Origin: Pseudomonadota bacterium
GTDB lineage: Bacteria > Pseudomonadota > Gammaproteobacteria > Burkholderiales > Gallionellaceae
DNA length: 64,000 nt
Direction of reading: 5' to 3'
Assembly (NCBI GenBank): GCA_021787435.1
Contig: JAJYLY010000004.1
Coordinates: 148,278 to 212,277, forward strand
A program made the translations under genes and the position numbers. Of this stretch, positions 20,826 through 31,111 are shown piece after piece; position 1 is the stretch's first letter; every line of letters starts with the position of its first letter. The notes beneath the pieces are model-generated. The model searched no databases. It was not told where the DNA came from and saw nothing but the letters and a program-made list of their open reading frames with translations.

Positions 20826-22757
20826 TTAGGGCAAGGTGCCTGTGAAAAATGCGATGGCTTCCGCTTGCTCTCGCGTCCTTTTCATCGGTGGCAGGCTTTG
20901 CCAGATGCGTTTTCCATACTGTTTGGTGATGATGCGCGGGTCGCAGATCATTAGCACGCCTCTGTCGTTCTCGTCGCGTATCAGGCGTCCTGCGCCCTGT
21001 TTCAAGGTGATGATCGCGCGCGGCAGCTGATACTCCATGAAGGCATTGCGCCCCTGCCTTGTGATCTGTTCGATGCGTGCGGCCAGCACCGGGTCGTCTG
21101 GCGGCGCGAAGGGCAGTTTGTCTATGATCACAAGTGAAAGTGCCTCGCCTCTGACATCAACTCCTTCCCAGAATGACTGGCTGCCAAGCAGCACCGCGTT
21201 GCCGTGTTCGCGGAAACGGGTCAGAAGCTCGTTCCTCGATTCTTCTCCCTGCAACAGCAGCGGATAGGTGAGGCCGCGGGACTCGAACTCGGTCTGCAGG
21301 ATTTCATAAGCGCGCTGCATTGCGCGCAGGCTGGTGAACAGAAGAAAAGCACGGCCGCGGCTGGCTTCTATCATCGGCAGCGCAGCTTCCACCACGGCCT
21401 CCGTATAACCCTCGCTGTTGGGCTCGGGCAGGTTTTTCGGCACATACAGCAATGCCTGCTCCTGGTAGTTGAACGGGCTATCCCAGCATGCGGTTCTTGC
21501 CTTCATCAAGCCCATCTCGCTCTGGTAATGTGAGAAATCCTGCTTTACGGCCAGCGTTGCCGAAGTGAATATCCATGCGCGGGCGGAGCCGCCGATCTGT
21601 TTTTCGAAAATCTCGGCGATGGACAGCGGTGTAGAATTCAATTGCAGCGTATGATGGAACACTTCCAACCAGCGCACCCTGGTGTCATCCATGTCCTCCT
21701 GCCACTGCATGAGCTGCTGCGAAAAGTTCTGTGCGCGCTGCCAGCAGTTTTCCAGACCTTCGCTGCGTTCCGCCTGTTTTTCCAGCATGGTGGATAGCGC
21801 TCCCAGTTTCTCGACTAGCTGTTTGAGCGCAGGGGAAAACGTCTTGAAATTAGCGGTCGCAGCAGCAGGCATGCGGCCTTCCTTCTTGAACACCAGGCGC
21901 AAGTCGCGTGCGGCCTTGTCCAATTCATCGCAAGCCTTGGGCAATGGCGCAAAGTCTTTGGCCGATGTGAGTGCTTCGATGCGCGCGTCCTGAGCCAGGT
22001 CCAGCAGTTGTGAAGTGGACAAGTTTTCGCCGAAGAACAGGCTCGCGGTTTCAGGCAGCTGGTGCGCCTCATCGAATATCACGGTGTTGCAGGCGGGCAA
22101 AAGTTCGGCCACACCTTCATCTCTTAGCATCACGTCTGCAAAGAACAGATGGTGATTGACCACCACGATGTCCGCCTTCATCGCCTCAGAGCGCGCATGC
22201 AATACGAAGCATTCCTTGTGGTTCGGGCATTCTTGCCCAAGGCAGTTGTCGCGGGTGGAGGTGACCTGCAGCCAGATCGGCGCATTTTCTGGAACGTCCG
22301 GCACAAAGCTCTTGTCGCCGGTGTCGCTGATCTTGGCGTATTTTTTTATCTTGGCTAAATGCCTGATGTCCTCACGGCTGGCGAAGCGGCCGTCGTTCAG
22401 TGCGCGTTCCAAGTGATAGTGGCATACATAATTAGCGCGCCCCTTTAACAGCGCAATAGTGACAGGGGCTTTCAGCGCATCGCGCACCATCGGCAGATCC
22501 TTCTGGAACAGCTGGTCCTGCAAATTCTTGGTGCCGGTCGAGATGATCACCTTGCCACCGTTCAAAAGCGCCGGCACAAGATAGGCGAAGGTCTTGCCGG
22601 TGCCTGTGCCTGCTTCAGCGACCAGGATCGCGTTATGTTCGATCGCGTCGGCGACCGCCATGGCCATTTCACGCTGCTGCGCGCGCGGGCGGAACGAAGA
22701 TACCTCGGTGGCCAGCGGACTGTGTTCGGAAAAAAAATGCGCTACTTCTGCAGACAT
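20826..22757 (-). CDS. DinG/YoaA-family ATP-dependent DNA helicase
   Basis: XPD-like superfamily 2 5'-3' helicase used in DNA repair. It has Walker A AEAGTGTGKT (about residues 36-45) and the DEAH box in VIFDEAHQLPE. Four cysteines in the segment between (NYVC ... NCLGQECPNHKEC) are expected to hold a 4Fe-4S cluster. C-terminal motifs include GSQSFWEGVDVRG and QGAGRLIRDEND. I chose ATG 22757 (MSAEVAHFF), giving 643 residues, close to E. coli YoaA (636). An upstream in-frame start at 22847 would add a basic 30-residue leader without homology. It converges on the channel gene (11-base gap) and is divergent from radA. Confidence 0.92.
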   Translation of the reverse strand: MSAEVAHFFSEHSPLATEVSSFRPRAQQREMAMAVADAIEHNAILVAEAGTGTGKTFAYLVPALLNGGKVIISTGTKNLQDQLFQKDLPMVRDALKAPVTIALLKGRANYVCHYHLERALNDGRFASREDIRHLAKIKKYAKISDTGDKSFVPDVPENAPIWLQVTSTRDNCLGQECPNHKECFVLHARSEAMKADIVVVNHHLFFADVMLRDEGVAELLPACNTVIFDEAHQLPETASLFFGENLSTSQLLDLAQDARIEALTSAKDFAPLPKACDELDKAARDLRLVFKKEGRMPAAATANFKTFSPALKQLVEKLGALSTMLEKQAERSEGLENCWQRAQNFSQQLMQWQEDMDDTRVRWLEVFHHTLQLNSTPLSIAEIFEKQIGGSARAWIFTSATLAVKQDFSHYQSEMGLMKARTACWDSPFNYQEQALLYVPKNLPEPNSEGYTEAVVEAALPMIEASRGRAFLLFTSLRAMQRAYEILQTEFESRGLTYPLLLQGEESRNELLTRFREHGNAVLLGSQSFWEGVDVRGEALSLVIIDKLPFAPPDDPVLAARIEQITRQGRNAFMEYQLPRAIITLKQGAGRLIRDENDRGVLMICDPRIITKQYGKRIWQSLPPMKRTREQAEAIAFFTGTLP

Positions 22758-22888
22758 GTTGAGGTTAAGGATAATATTCAGCCGCGATGGTATCGCAAAG
22801 CGGTGCGGTTGAATATGCGATGTTGTTCTGATTTTGCAGACTTGCACGGCGATTGTGCGTTATTGTATCGGTTCTTCATGGAGCAGGT

Positions 22889-24247
22889 ATGGCAAAAGCA
22901 AAAACGATATATTCCTGTACCGAGTGCGGCGGGCAGACGGCAAAGTGGCAGGGGCAGTGTCCGCATTGCATGGCGTGGAACACGCTCATCGAATCGGTAG
23001 CAGAACCCGCCATCAAGGGCGGCAACCGGTTTTCCGCGCTGGCCGCATCTGGCCGCGTGCAGATGCTCTCCGAGGTGGCTGCAGAGGAGATGCCGAGAAC
23101 AACAACTGGCATCGAGGAGTTCGACCGGGTGCTAGGCGGCGGCCTGGTGCCGGGCGCGGTGGTGTTGATCGGCGGCGATCCGGGGATAGGCAAGTCCACG
23201 CTGCTGCTTCAGGTACTCGCGCATCTTTCCGCAATCCAGAGCACACTTTATGTGAGCGGCGAAGAGTCCGCGCAGCAGATCGCGCTGCGCGCCAAAAGGC
23301 TGGCGCTGGATGCGCGAAATCTGCGCCTGTTGCCCGAGATCCAGTTGGAAAGGATACAGTCGACCATCGCTCATGACAGGCCTTCCGTGGTGGTGATCGA
23401 TTCGATCCAGACCGTGTATTCAGACCAGCTCACTTCTGCGCCGGGTTCGGTAGCCCAGGTGAGGGAGTGTGCAGCACAGTTAACCCGTATCGCGAAGAGC
23501 CAGAACATCACCATGATCCTGGTGGGGCATGTGACCAAGGAAGGCGCGCTGGCAGGTCCCAGGGTGCTAGAGCATATCGTCGATACGGTGCTGTATTTCG
23601 AAGGAGATACGCATTCTAGCTTCCGTCTGATACGCGCGTTCAAGAACCGCTTCGGCGCAGTCAATGAGCTGGGCGTATTTGCGATGACGGAGCGGGGCTT
23701 GCGCGAAGTGAGCAATCCATCCGCGATGTTTCTGTCGCAGCATGGACAGCAAGTGGCGGGTACCTGCGTGATGGTGACGCAGGAAGGAACGCGCCCGCTG
23801 CTGGTGGAAATCCAGGCTTTGCTTGACGAGGCGCACAGTCCGAATGTCAAAAGGCTGTCTCTGGGCTTGGAGCAGAACCGGCTGGCGATGCTGCTCGCTG
23901 TATTGCACCGCCATGCGGGCATCGCCTGTTTCGATCAGGACGTATTCATCAATGCGGTGGGCGGGGTGAAGATCACCGAGCCGGGTGCGGATCTTGCGGT
24001 GATCTTGGCGATGGTGTCTTCCCTGCGCAACAAGCCCCTGCCCGAAAAGCTGGTGGTGTTCGGCGAGGTGGGATTGGCAGGCGAAGTGCGCCCCGTTCAG
24101 CGCGGCCAGGAGAGATTGCGCGAGGCAGCCAAGCTGGGTTTCACCCATGCGATCATCCCCAGGGCCAATGCCCCTCGCCATCCGATTGAAGGGATCACGG
24201 TCATCGCGGTTGAGCGCGTGGAAGAGGCCGTTGATCGCATGCGCTAG
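22889..24247 (+). CDS. radA: DNA repair protein RadA
   Basis: RecA-like branch-migration helicase acting in recombination intermediates; 452 residues. It has an N-terminal C4 zinc finger (CTECGG ... CPHC), Walker A GGDPGIGKST, the RadA-specific KNRFG motif (in AFKNRFGAVNELG) and a C-terminal Lon-protease-like domain with inactive architecture. ATG 22889 (MAKAKTIYSC), preceded by GGAGCAGG, is the standard RadA N-terminus; an in-frame codon at 22853 adds only an unlikely leader. It is divergent from the DinG-type helicase, so two repair genes share this control region. Confidence 0.96.
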   Translation: MAKAKTIYSCTECGGQTAKWQGQCPHCMAWNTLIESVAEPAIKGGNRFSALAASGRVQMLSEVAAEEMPRTTTGIEEFDRVLGGGLVPGAVVLIGGDPGIGKSTLLLQVLAHLSAIQSTLYVSGEESAQQIALRAKRLALDARNLRLLPEIQLERIQSTIAHDRPSVVVIDSIQTVYSDQLTSAPGSVAQVRECAAQLTRIAKSQNITMILVGHVTKEGALAGPRVLEHIVDTVLYFEGDTHSSFRLIRAFKNRFGAVNELGVFAMTERGLREVSNPSAMFLSQHGQQVAGTCVMVTQEGTRPLLVEIQALLDEAHSPNVKRLSLGLEQNRLAMLLAVLHRHAGIACFDQDVFINAVGGVKITEPGADLAVILAMVSSLRNKPLPEKLVVFGEVGLAGEVRPVQRGQERLREAAKLGFTHAIIPRANAPRHPIEGITVIAVERVEEAVDRMR

Positions 24248-24321
24248 AATTGTGCTGATTGCCGACTCGCGTTAGAGTGCGGCATGATAACCCCGGCAGG
24301 GGAAAATTGAGGAGATGCACG

Positions 24322-26760
24322 ATGCTGTTGTTGACCATGCTGCTTGCAGTAAGCGTATTCGTACTGCTTGCGTTTTTTCGCGCCACGGTGCTGAGCTGGC
24401 TGTTGGCCATCATGGTAATCGTGCCTGTCGTGGCGATACAGGCCAGGCTTTCGCAAACGTTCATTCAGGTCGTATATTTTCTCCTCGTTTCAGGCATCGT
24501 CCTGTTTGGCGTTCCCGCGATCCGTCGTAAGCTGGTGAGCGGCACCGTGCTCAAACTGTTTCGAAGGATACTGCCTGCCATTTCCGCGACAGAGCAGGAG
24601 GCGATCGATGCGGGTACCGTGTGGTGGGATGGAGAGCTGTTCAGCGGCCATCCAGACTGGGAGAAGCTGCTGGCTTACCCGAAATGCGGATTGAGTGAAG
24701 CCGAACAGGCATTTCTTGGTAACGAGGTCGAAGAACTCTGCGCGATGCTAAACGACTGGGATATCACGCACAACCGCTGTGATCTGCCGGAAAGCGTCTG
24801 GCAATTTATCAGGGAGCGCGGATTTTTTGGGATGATAATCCCCAAAAAATATGGCGGCCTCGAATTTTCTGCCCAGGCGCACTCTGCGGTGATCGCAAAA
24901 ATTGCTTCGCGCAGCGGCACGGCAGCGGTGACGGTGATGGTGCCCAATTCGCTGGGCCCTGCTGAACTGCTGTTGCACTACGGCACGGACGAGCAGAAGG
25001 ACAAATACCTGCACCGCTTGGCGCGTGGGCAGGAAATCCCTTGTTTTGCGCTGACGGGTCCTTTCGCTGGATCTGATGCGGGGGCGATTCCCGATTACGG
25101 CATCCTGTGCAAGGGTGAGTTTGCCGGGGAAAAGGATTTGCTGGGCATACGCTTGAACTGGGAAAAACGCTATATCACGTTGGCGCCCAAGGCCACGTTG
25201 CTGGGTCTTGCGTTTAAATTGTACGATCCGGATGGGCTCTTGGGTTCCGATGTAAATCGCGGCATCACGCTGGCACTGATTCCGACCGATCTCGAAGGTG
25301 TTTCGATCGGACGCCGTCATTTGCCGATGAATTCCGCCTTCCTGAACGGCCCGACAGAGGGAAAGGACGTGTTCATCCCGCTCGATTTCATCATCGGCGG
25401 TGTTGCGCGCATAGGCCATGGCTGGCGCATGCTGATGGAATGCTTAGCTAAGGGACGCTCGATTTCTCTGCCGGCCAGCAGCGTGGGCGGCATGAAGATG
25501 GCAGCACGCACCAGCGGCGCCTATTGCAGGGTGCGCCGCCAGTTCAACCTGCCCATAGGGCAGTTTGAAGGCGTAGAAGAGGCGCTTGCACGCATAGGCG
25601 CGCATACCTACCTGACCGATGCGGCGCGTAGCCTGACTGCGCTGGCGCTCGACATGGGCGAGAAGCCATCTGTGATCTCGGCCATCATAAAATATCATTC
25701 CACAGAGCGCGGGCGCATCGTCATCAACGATGCGATGGACGTGCATGGCGGCAAGGGCATCAGTCTGGGACCTCACAATTATCTGGGATACAGTTACCAG
25801 CAGACGCCCATCGGCATCACCGTGGAAGGGGCAAACATTCTGACGCGCACGCTGATGATTTTCGGCCAAGGAGCGATACGTTCCCATCCCTACGTGCTAA
25901 AGGAAGTCGCTGCAACGCGCGAGCAGGACCAGGAAAAGGCAGAGCATTTGTTTGACGATGCGCTGTTTGGTCATATCGGTTTTGCGCTTTCCAACATGGC
26001 GCGCAGCCTGGTGTTCGGGTTGACCGGCGGGCGTGGCATCCCTGTTCCCAAGGATGCTGCCTGCCGCCGCTATTACCAGCAGATGACGCGTTTTTCCAGC
26101 GCATTTGCATTGAGCGCCGATCTGGCAATGGCCGTGCTGGGCGGCTCTCTCAAGCGCCGCGAAATGATTTCTGCACGGCTGGGAGATGTTCTGAGCCTGC
26201 TCTATCTTTGTTCGGCGACGATGAAACGCTTTGCCGATGACGGACGCCCGTCATCCGATCTGCCGCTGGTGCACTGGGCGATGCAGGATGCGCTATACAG
26301 GATGCAGCAGGCTTTGAGCGGTGTGATACAGAATTTCCCCAATGTTCTTGTGCGCTACATGCTGAAGGTGCTGATCTTCCCGCTGGGCAGGCGGTTTGCG
26401 CCGCCCTCAGATCGGCTCGGCCATCAAGTGGCCGCATTGCTGATGCAGCCTGGCGAGGTACGCGACCGCCTGACTTCGGGCATGTATATTCCGGAAGATG
26501 AACAGCAGGCTGTCGGCGCGCTGGAGGCGGCACTCTTGAGCAGGCTTGAGTGCGAGCCGCTTCAGGAGCAGCTTCATGCAGCGCAGCGCTCAGGAAAACT
26601 CAATGCGATGGAGGAATTGCAGCGCATTGCCGAAGCCGGGAAGATCGGGATCATCACGGCGGAACAGGTGCTGATGCTTGAACGTGACTATGCGCTTTGC
26701 CGCAAGGTCATCATGGTGGATGATTTTTCGCCCAATGAATTGCAAATGCTGCGGGCATGA
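24322..26760 (+). CDS. fadE: Acyl-CoA dehydrogenase, FadE type
   Basis: Large membrane-associated acyl-CoA dehydrogenase catalysing the first step of beta-oxidation. The product has 812 residues, essentially the length of E. coli FadE (814). Hydrophobic N-terminal segments lie at about 1-19, 23-40 and 48-64. Acyl-CoA dehydrogenase N, middle and C domains follow, with motifs FALTGPFAGSDAG and MDVHGGKGI and a C-terminal DUF1974-type extension. I chose ATG 24322, with GAGGAG just upstream; an earlier in-frame codon lies in the radA gap. It heads a run of fatty-acid genes continuing to 33650. Confidence 0.93.
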   Translation: MLLLTMLLAVSVFVLLAFFRATVLSWLLAIMVIVPVVAIQARLSQTFIQVVYFLLVSGIVLFGVPAIRRKLVSGTVLKLFRRILPAISATEQEAIDAGTVWWDGELFSGHPDWEKLLAYPKCGLSEAEQAFLGNEVEELCAMLNDWDITHNRCDLPESVWQFIRERGFFGMIIPKKYGGLEFSAQAHSAVIAKIASRSGTAAVTVMVPNSLGPAELLLHYGTDEQKDKYLHRLARGQEIPCFALTGPFAGSDAGAIPDYGILCKGEFAGEKDLLGIRLNWEKRYITLAPKATLLGLAFKLYDPDGLLGSDVNRGITLALIPTDLEGVSIGRRHLPMNSAFLNGPTEGKDVFIPLDFIIGGVARIGHGWRMLMECLAKGRSISLPASSVGGMKMAARTSGAYCRVRRQFNLPIGQFEGVEEALARIGAHTYLTDAARSLTALALDMGEKPSVISAIIKYHSTERGRIVINDAMDVHGGKGISLGPHNYLGYSYQQTPIGITVEGANILTRTLMIFGQGAIRSHPYVLKEVAATREQDQEKAEHLFDDALFGHIGFALSNMARSLVFGLTGGRGIPVPKDAACRRYYQQMTRFSSAFALSADLAMAVLGGSLKRREMISARLGDVLSLLYLCSATMKRFADDGRPSSDLPLVHWAMQDALYRMQQALSGVIQNFPNVLVRYMLKVLIFPLGRRFAPPSDRLGHQVAALLMQPGEVRDRLTSGMYIPEDEQQAVGALEAALLSRLECEPLQEQLHAAQRSGKLNAMEELQRIAEAGKIGIITAEQVLMLERDYALCRKVIMVDDFSPNELQMLRA

Positions 26761-26790
26761 ACAATCTGTTTTTGAATCGATGAGGAATGA

Positions 26791-28572
26791 ATGAATGATG
26801 TGATTTCACCCGACGAGGCAGGCAGCCTGCATGGGCTGTTTCTGGAACGCGTGCGGCGCACGCCAGATAAGGTCGCTTACAGATATTTCCGGCATAATGC
26901 CTGGCGCGAGTTCAGTTGGCTTCAGATGCAGGAACAGGTGGCGCGCTGGCAAAAAGCGCTGTCCGAGCTGGGTTTGCAGCGTGGCGACCGCGTTGCCATC
27001 ATGCTGCGTAACTGTCCTGTCTGGGTCATGTTCGACCAGGCGGCGATGTCTTTGGGGCTTGTGACCGTCCCGCTTTATACGGTGGACAGGCCGGACAATG
27101 TCGCTTACATCGTAAATGACGCGAATGTGAAGGTTCTGCTGTTCGATAGCGCCGAGCAATGGCAGGCGCTGAGCACGGTGCGGGATAAGTTGGGCGGCGT
27201 GTTGCGCTTTGTCAGCGTGGATAGTCTGCGCGGCGATGCGAGCCTGGTTTCGATGAGGGAATTTTTGCCGAAGAATGCTGAGCTGTTGCCGCCGGTTCCT
27301 TTGTCGGTCAACGATCTGGCCAGCATCATCTATACCTCTGGCACCACGGGTAAGCCCAAAGGCGTGATGCTCTCGCACGCGAATATGCTCACCAATGCGC
27401 ATGCCTGCCTGGATACGTTTTTCGTCAGAGGCGACGATGTATTCCTGTCCTTTCTGCCGCTCTCCCATACCTTCGAACGCACGCTGGGCTATTACCTGAC
27501 CGTGATGACGGGGGCGACCGTCGCGTTTGCGCGTTCGATACAGCAGCTCTCTGAAGACCTGCAGAGCATACGCCCGACGCTTCTGATTTCCGTGCCGCGG
27601 ATCTATGAGCGCATATATTCGGCGATCAGAACGAGGCTGGAGGAAGGCGCCTTTCTGAACAGGTGGCTCTTTTATTTTGCGGTGGATACGGGCTGGGCGC
27701 GATTCGAACATCAGCAAGGAAGAGGCAGCTGGCATCCGTCGTTTCTTCTCTGGCCGCTGCTGGAAAAACTGGTGGCGAAAAAGATACTCGACAAGCTGGG
27801 AGGTCGTTTGCGCGTGGCCTTCAGCGGAGGGGCCGCGCTTTCGCCCGAAGTCTCGCGAGTGTTCATAGGCTTGGGGTTGCCCATACTGCAAGGATACGGG
27901 CTCACGGAGACCAGCCCGGTGATCAGCGGCAATCGCCTGGATAACAATCACCCAGACAGCGTGGGTCACCCGGTACGCGATGTGGAGGTGAAACTTGGCA
28001 ATCAGAACGTGCTGTTGGTAAAAGGCCCTAACGTGATGATGGGCTATTGGAACAATCCGGAGGCGACGAAAGCGACGATAGACAGTGACGGTTGGCTCAA
28101 CACCGGAGACATTGCGCACATTTCCGGAACGGGGCATATCTACATCACCGGACGCATCAAGGAGATCATCGTGATGTCCAACGGCGAAAAGATTCCACCT
28201 AACGACATGGAACTGGCCATCCTGCACGACCCGCTGTTTGACCAGGTGATGATATCCGGAGAGGCGCGGCCTTATCTCGTCGCGCTGGCGGTGCTGAACC
28301 CGGAAGTATGGCTGCACTTCACGCATGAAGTCGGCATACGTGCCGACATGCCGGAAACCCTGACGGACAGCCGGGTGGAAGCCAAGGTCCTCAGGCGCAT
28401 CGCGCGCAATCTGCGCGGATTTCCCGGCTATGCGAGGGTGAATCGGGTGTTGCTTCTAAAAGAACCCTGGACCATAGACAACGGACTTCTGACTCCCACT
28501 TTGAAGATCAGGCGCGATGAAGTGTCGCGCCGTTTCGAGTCGCAAATCGGGCAGCTTTACGAGGGGCATTGA
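26791..28572 (+). CDS. Long-chain fatty acid-CoA ligase (AMP-binding)
   Basis: ANL-superfamily enzyme activating fatty acids to acyl-CoA via acyl-AMP; 593 residues. The P-loop YTSGTTGKPKG lies at about 181-191, YGLTETSP in the A5 motif, GWLNTGDI in A7 and ITGRIKEIIVMSNGEKI in A8 with its hinge. It resembles the larger long-chain ligase subgroup rather than E. coli FadD, so I leave the symbol blank. It lies 30 bases after fadE and 4 bases before the bifunctional beta-oxidation gene, feeding both. A GAGGAATGA-type ribosome site precedes the ATG. Confidence 0.92.
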   Translation: MNDVISPDEAGSLHGLFLERVRRTPDKVAYRYFRHNAWREFSWLQMQEQVARWQKALSELGLQRGDRVAIMLRNCPVWVMFDQAAMSLGLVTVPLYTVDRPDNVAYIVNDANVKVLLFDSAEQWQALSTVRDKLGGVLRFVSVDSLRGDASLVSMREFLPKNAELLPPVPLSVNDLASIIYTSGTTGKPKGVMLSHANMLTNAHACLDTFFVRGDDVFLSFLPLSHTFERTLGYYLTVMTGATVAFARSIQQLSEDLQSIRPTLLISVPRIYERIYSAIRTRLEEGAFLNRWLFYFAVDTGWARFEHQQGRGSWHPSFLLWPLLEKLVAKKILDKLGGRLRVAFSGGAALSPEVSRVFIGLGLPILQGYGLTETSPVISGNRLDNNHPDSVGHPVRDVEVKLGNQNVLLVKGPNVMMGYWNNPEATKATIDSDGWLNTGDIAHISGTGHIYITGRIKEIIVMSNGEKIPPNDMELAILHDPLFDQVMISGEARPYLVALAVLNPEVWLHFTHEVGIRADMPETLTDSRVEAKVLRRIARNLRGFPGYARVNRVLLLKEPWTIDNGLLTPTLKIRRDEVSRRFESQIGQLYEGH

Positions 28573-28576
28573 GATC

Positions 28577-31054
28577 ATGAACATCCGCAAAGTGGCCGTG
28601 CTGGGTGCGGGCGTGATGGGAGCGCAGATTGCGGCTCATCTTGTCAACGCGAACATCGAGACCTTGTTGTTTGATCTGCCCAAACAGGGTGATCCGGGCG
28701 GCAATGTCAATAACGCGATCGAAGGCTTGAAAAAGCTTGAACCATCGCCTATCGCTAGCCCTTTAAAGCTCGCCTTCATCCAAGCGGCCAATTACGAACA
28801 GCACCTTGAAAGTCTGCGCGAATGCGATCTGGTGATCGAGGCGATCGCAGAACGCATGGACTTGAAATCCGACTTGTACCGCAAGGTCTCGCCTTACTTG
28901 AGCGAACACGCGATATTCGCCAGCAACACATCGGGGCTTTCGATCAACCAGCTCGCCCAGTCTTTTCCTGAGCGCCTGCGCCACCGTTTTTGCGGCATCC
29001 ACTTTTTCAACCCGCCGCGCTACATGCATCTGGTTGAGCTCATCGCCTGCCGGGAAACTGACGCAAAGCTTATGGATGCGCTGGAGACTTTTCTGGTTTC
29101 AACCTTGGGTAAGGGCGTGGTGCGCGCGAAGGATACGCCCAACTTCATCGCCAACCGCATCGGCGTGTTCTCGATGCTGGCTACGCGCTATCATGCACAG
29201 CTTGATCACCTGGGCTTCGATCTGGTCGATGCGCTAACCGGACGTTATCTTGGGCGCCCCAGGAGTGCGACCTTCCGCACGCTGGACATCGTGGGCTTGG
29301 ATGTGTTCGCGCATGTGGTCAATACCATGAGGGAGAACCTGACCGACGATCCCTGGCACAGGCACTTTGAGTTGCCGGACTGGTTTGCATATCTCGTGGA
29401 TCAGGGAGCGTTGGGGCAGAAGACAAAACGTGGCATCTACCAGAAGATAGGCCGCGAAATACATGTGCTCGATTTGCATACGAACGAATACCGCCTGTCG
29501 GATGCAAAGGTAGACGAGGGGGTCAGAAGCATCCTGCAGGAGCGCGACTGGGCAAGGAAGCTCTCAGGATTGCGCGCAAGTCCGCATCCCCAAGCGCAAT
29601 TTTTATGGGCGGTGTTCCGCGATGTTTTTCATTACTGTGCGCTGCAGCTTGAACAGATCGCAGACAATGCGCGCGATGTCGATTTCGCGGTGCGCTGGGG
29701 TTTCGGATGGGACGACGGCCCGTTCGAGATATGGCAGCAGGCGGGCTGGCATCAGGTGGCAGGCTGGATTGCGGCAGATATCGCAGCGGGCCGTGCGATG
29801 TCCGATGTTCCGTTGCCATCTTGGGTTGTTGATCCTGATCGCATAGGCGTTCACACGGAACAGGGCTCGTATTCTCCATCTGCAAAAAATCAGCAGCCCC
29901 GCTCTCAGCTTGCCGTCTATCGCCGCCAGCTGTTCCCTGACCGGTTGGCAGGCGAGGAGCCGCATTACGGCGAGACGGTGTTCGAAACGGATGAAGTGCG
30001 CATGTGGCATATGAATGATGACATCGCGATTCTGAGTTTCAACAGCAAGATGCACACGGTGAGCAACGAGGTGCTGGACGGCATGCTGCGCGCGGTGGAC
30101 GAGGCCGAGAAAAATTTCAGCGCACTGATCATCTGGCAGACAGAGCCACCTTTTTCCTATGGCGCTAATCTCTTGCAGCTGATGCAGGGCGTGCAGTTGC
30201 CCGAGGAAGGCATGTTCGGCAGGCTGAAGCAGGCGGCAAGCCGCGTCAAATACACAATTGCAGGCGGTGGAGGAATGAATGATGTGATCAGTGCAGCGAC
30301 AGGCAATGTGCCGCATGTCGAAGCGGTGGTCGCCAAATTCCAGCAGGTGTCAATGCGCCTGAAATATGCGCTGGTGCCTGTCATTGCGGCGGTGGACGGG
30401 CTTGCGCTGGGCGGGGGTTGCGAGTTTTCCATACACTGTACGCGCATCGTTGCAACCTTTGAAAGCTACATCGGCCTTGTCGAAGTCGGCGTGGGCCTGC
30501 TGCCCGCAGGCGGGGGTTGCAAGGAGATGACGCTGCGCGCTTCATTGGAGGCAGAGCGCTTCGTCAATGAAAATCGCATCGACGTGTTTCCATACCTGCG
30601 CCGCTACTTCCAAAATATCGCGATGGGCGAGGTCTCGAAAAGCGCCGAGCTGGCGCGCGAGATGGGCTATCTGCGCGCATCCGACCGCATCGTGATGAAC
30701 CGCTTCGAGTTGTTGCATGTCGCGAAAGAGGAAGCGCGTGCGCTGAATGCGACCGATTACCGGCCACCGTTGAGAATGAACCAGATCGCGGTTGCGGGGC
30801 GCACTGGCATTGCGACATTGAAGGCTGCGATGGTCAACATGAAGGAGGGCGGTTTCATCTCGGATCACGATTACAACATCGGCTGCCGCATAGCCGAGAC
30901 GATGTGCGGTGGCGATGTGGATGCGGGTACGATGGTGGATGAACAGTGGCTGCTGGATCTTGAGCGCAAAAATTTCATGGCGCTGCTCGCAACCTTCAAG
31001 ACCCAAGATCGCATCGAGTACATGCTAAAAAACAGCAAACCGTTGAGAAACTGA
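28577..31054 (+). CDS. fadN: Bifunctional 3-hydroxyacyl-CoA dehydrogenase / enoyl-CoA hydratase, FadN type
   Basis: Carries out the hydration and NAD-dependent oxidation steps of beta-oxidation. The domain order is dehydrogenase first, hydratase last, the reverse of E. coli FadB/FadJ and like Bacillus FadN. The NAD motif GAGVMG is at residues 10-15 and the dehydrogenase catalytic His is 142 (GIHFFNP). A second 3HCDH domain follows. In the C-terminal crotonase domain both catalytic Glu residues are present: Glu616 in GGGCEFS and Glu636 in GLVEVGVGL. ATG 28577 gives 825 residues and MNIRKVAVLGAG as N-terminus. It is probably translationally coupled to the ligase gene. Confidence 0.92.
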   Translation: MNIRKVAVLGAGVMGAQIAAHLVNANIETLLFDLPKQGDPGGNVNNAIEGLKKLEPSPIASPLKLAFIQAANYEQHLESLRECDLVIEAIAERMDLKSDLYRKVSPYLSEHAIFASNTSGLSINQLAQSFPERLRHRFCGIHFFNPPRYMHLVELIACRETDAKLMDALETFLVSTLGKGVVRAKDTPNFIANRIGVFSMLATRYHAQLDHLGFDLVDALTGRYLGRPRSATFRTLDIVGLDVFAHVVNTMRENLTDDPWHRHFELPDWFAYLVDQGALGQKTKRGIYQKIGREIHVLDLHTNEYRLSDAKVDEGVRSILQERDWARKLSGLRASPHPQAQFLWAVFRDVFHYCALQLEQIADNARDVDFAVRWGFGWDDGPFEIWQQAGWHQVAGWIAADIAAGRAMSDVPLPSWVVDPDRIGVHTEQGSYSPSAKNQQPRSQLAVYRRQLFPDRLAGEEPHYGETVFETDEVRMWHMNDDIAILSFNSKMHTVSNEVLDGMLRAVDEAEKNFSALIIWQTEPPFSYGANLLQLMQGVQLPEEGMFGRLKQAASRVKYTIAGGGGMNDVISAATGNVPHVEAVVAKFQQVSMRLKYALVPVIAAVDGLALGGGCEFSIHCTRIVATFESYIGLVEVGVGLLPAGGGCKEMTLRASLEAERFVNENRIDVFPYLRRYFQNIAMGEVSKSAELAREMGYLRASDRIVMNRFELLHVAKEEARALNATDYRPPLRMNQIAVAGRTGIATLKAAMVNMKEGGFISDHDYNIGCRIAETMCGGDVDAGTMVDEQWLLDLERKNFMALLATFKTQDRIEYMLKNSKPLRN

Positions 31055-31111
31055 TTTGAAAGTTAAGAGCCGTACGCCTTGTTGTTCGCCCGATTGAAAG
31101 ATGTGACTGTT

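Noticed and set aside
26806..28326. Very long minus-strand open frame (506 codons) opposite the acyl-CoA ligase
   Set aside because: It mirrors a clear coding gene with strong motifs; its His/Arg/Gln-rich translation is typical of an antisense shadow in high-GC sequence.
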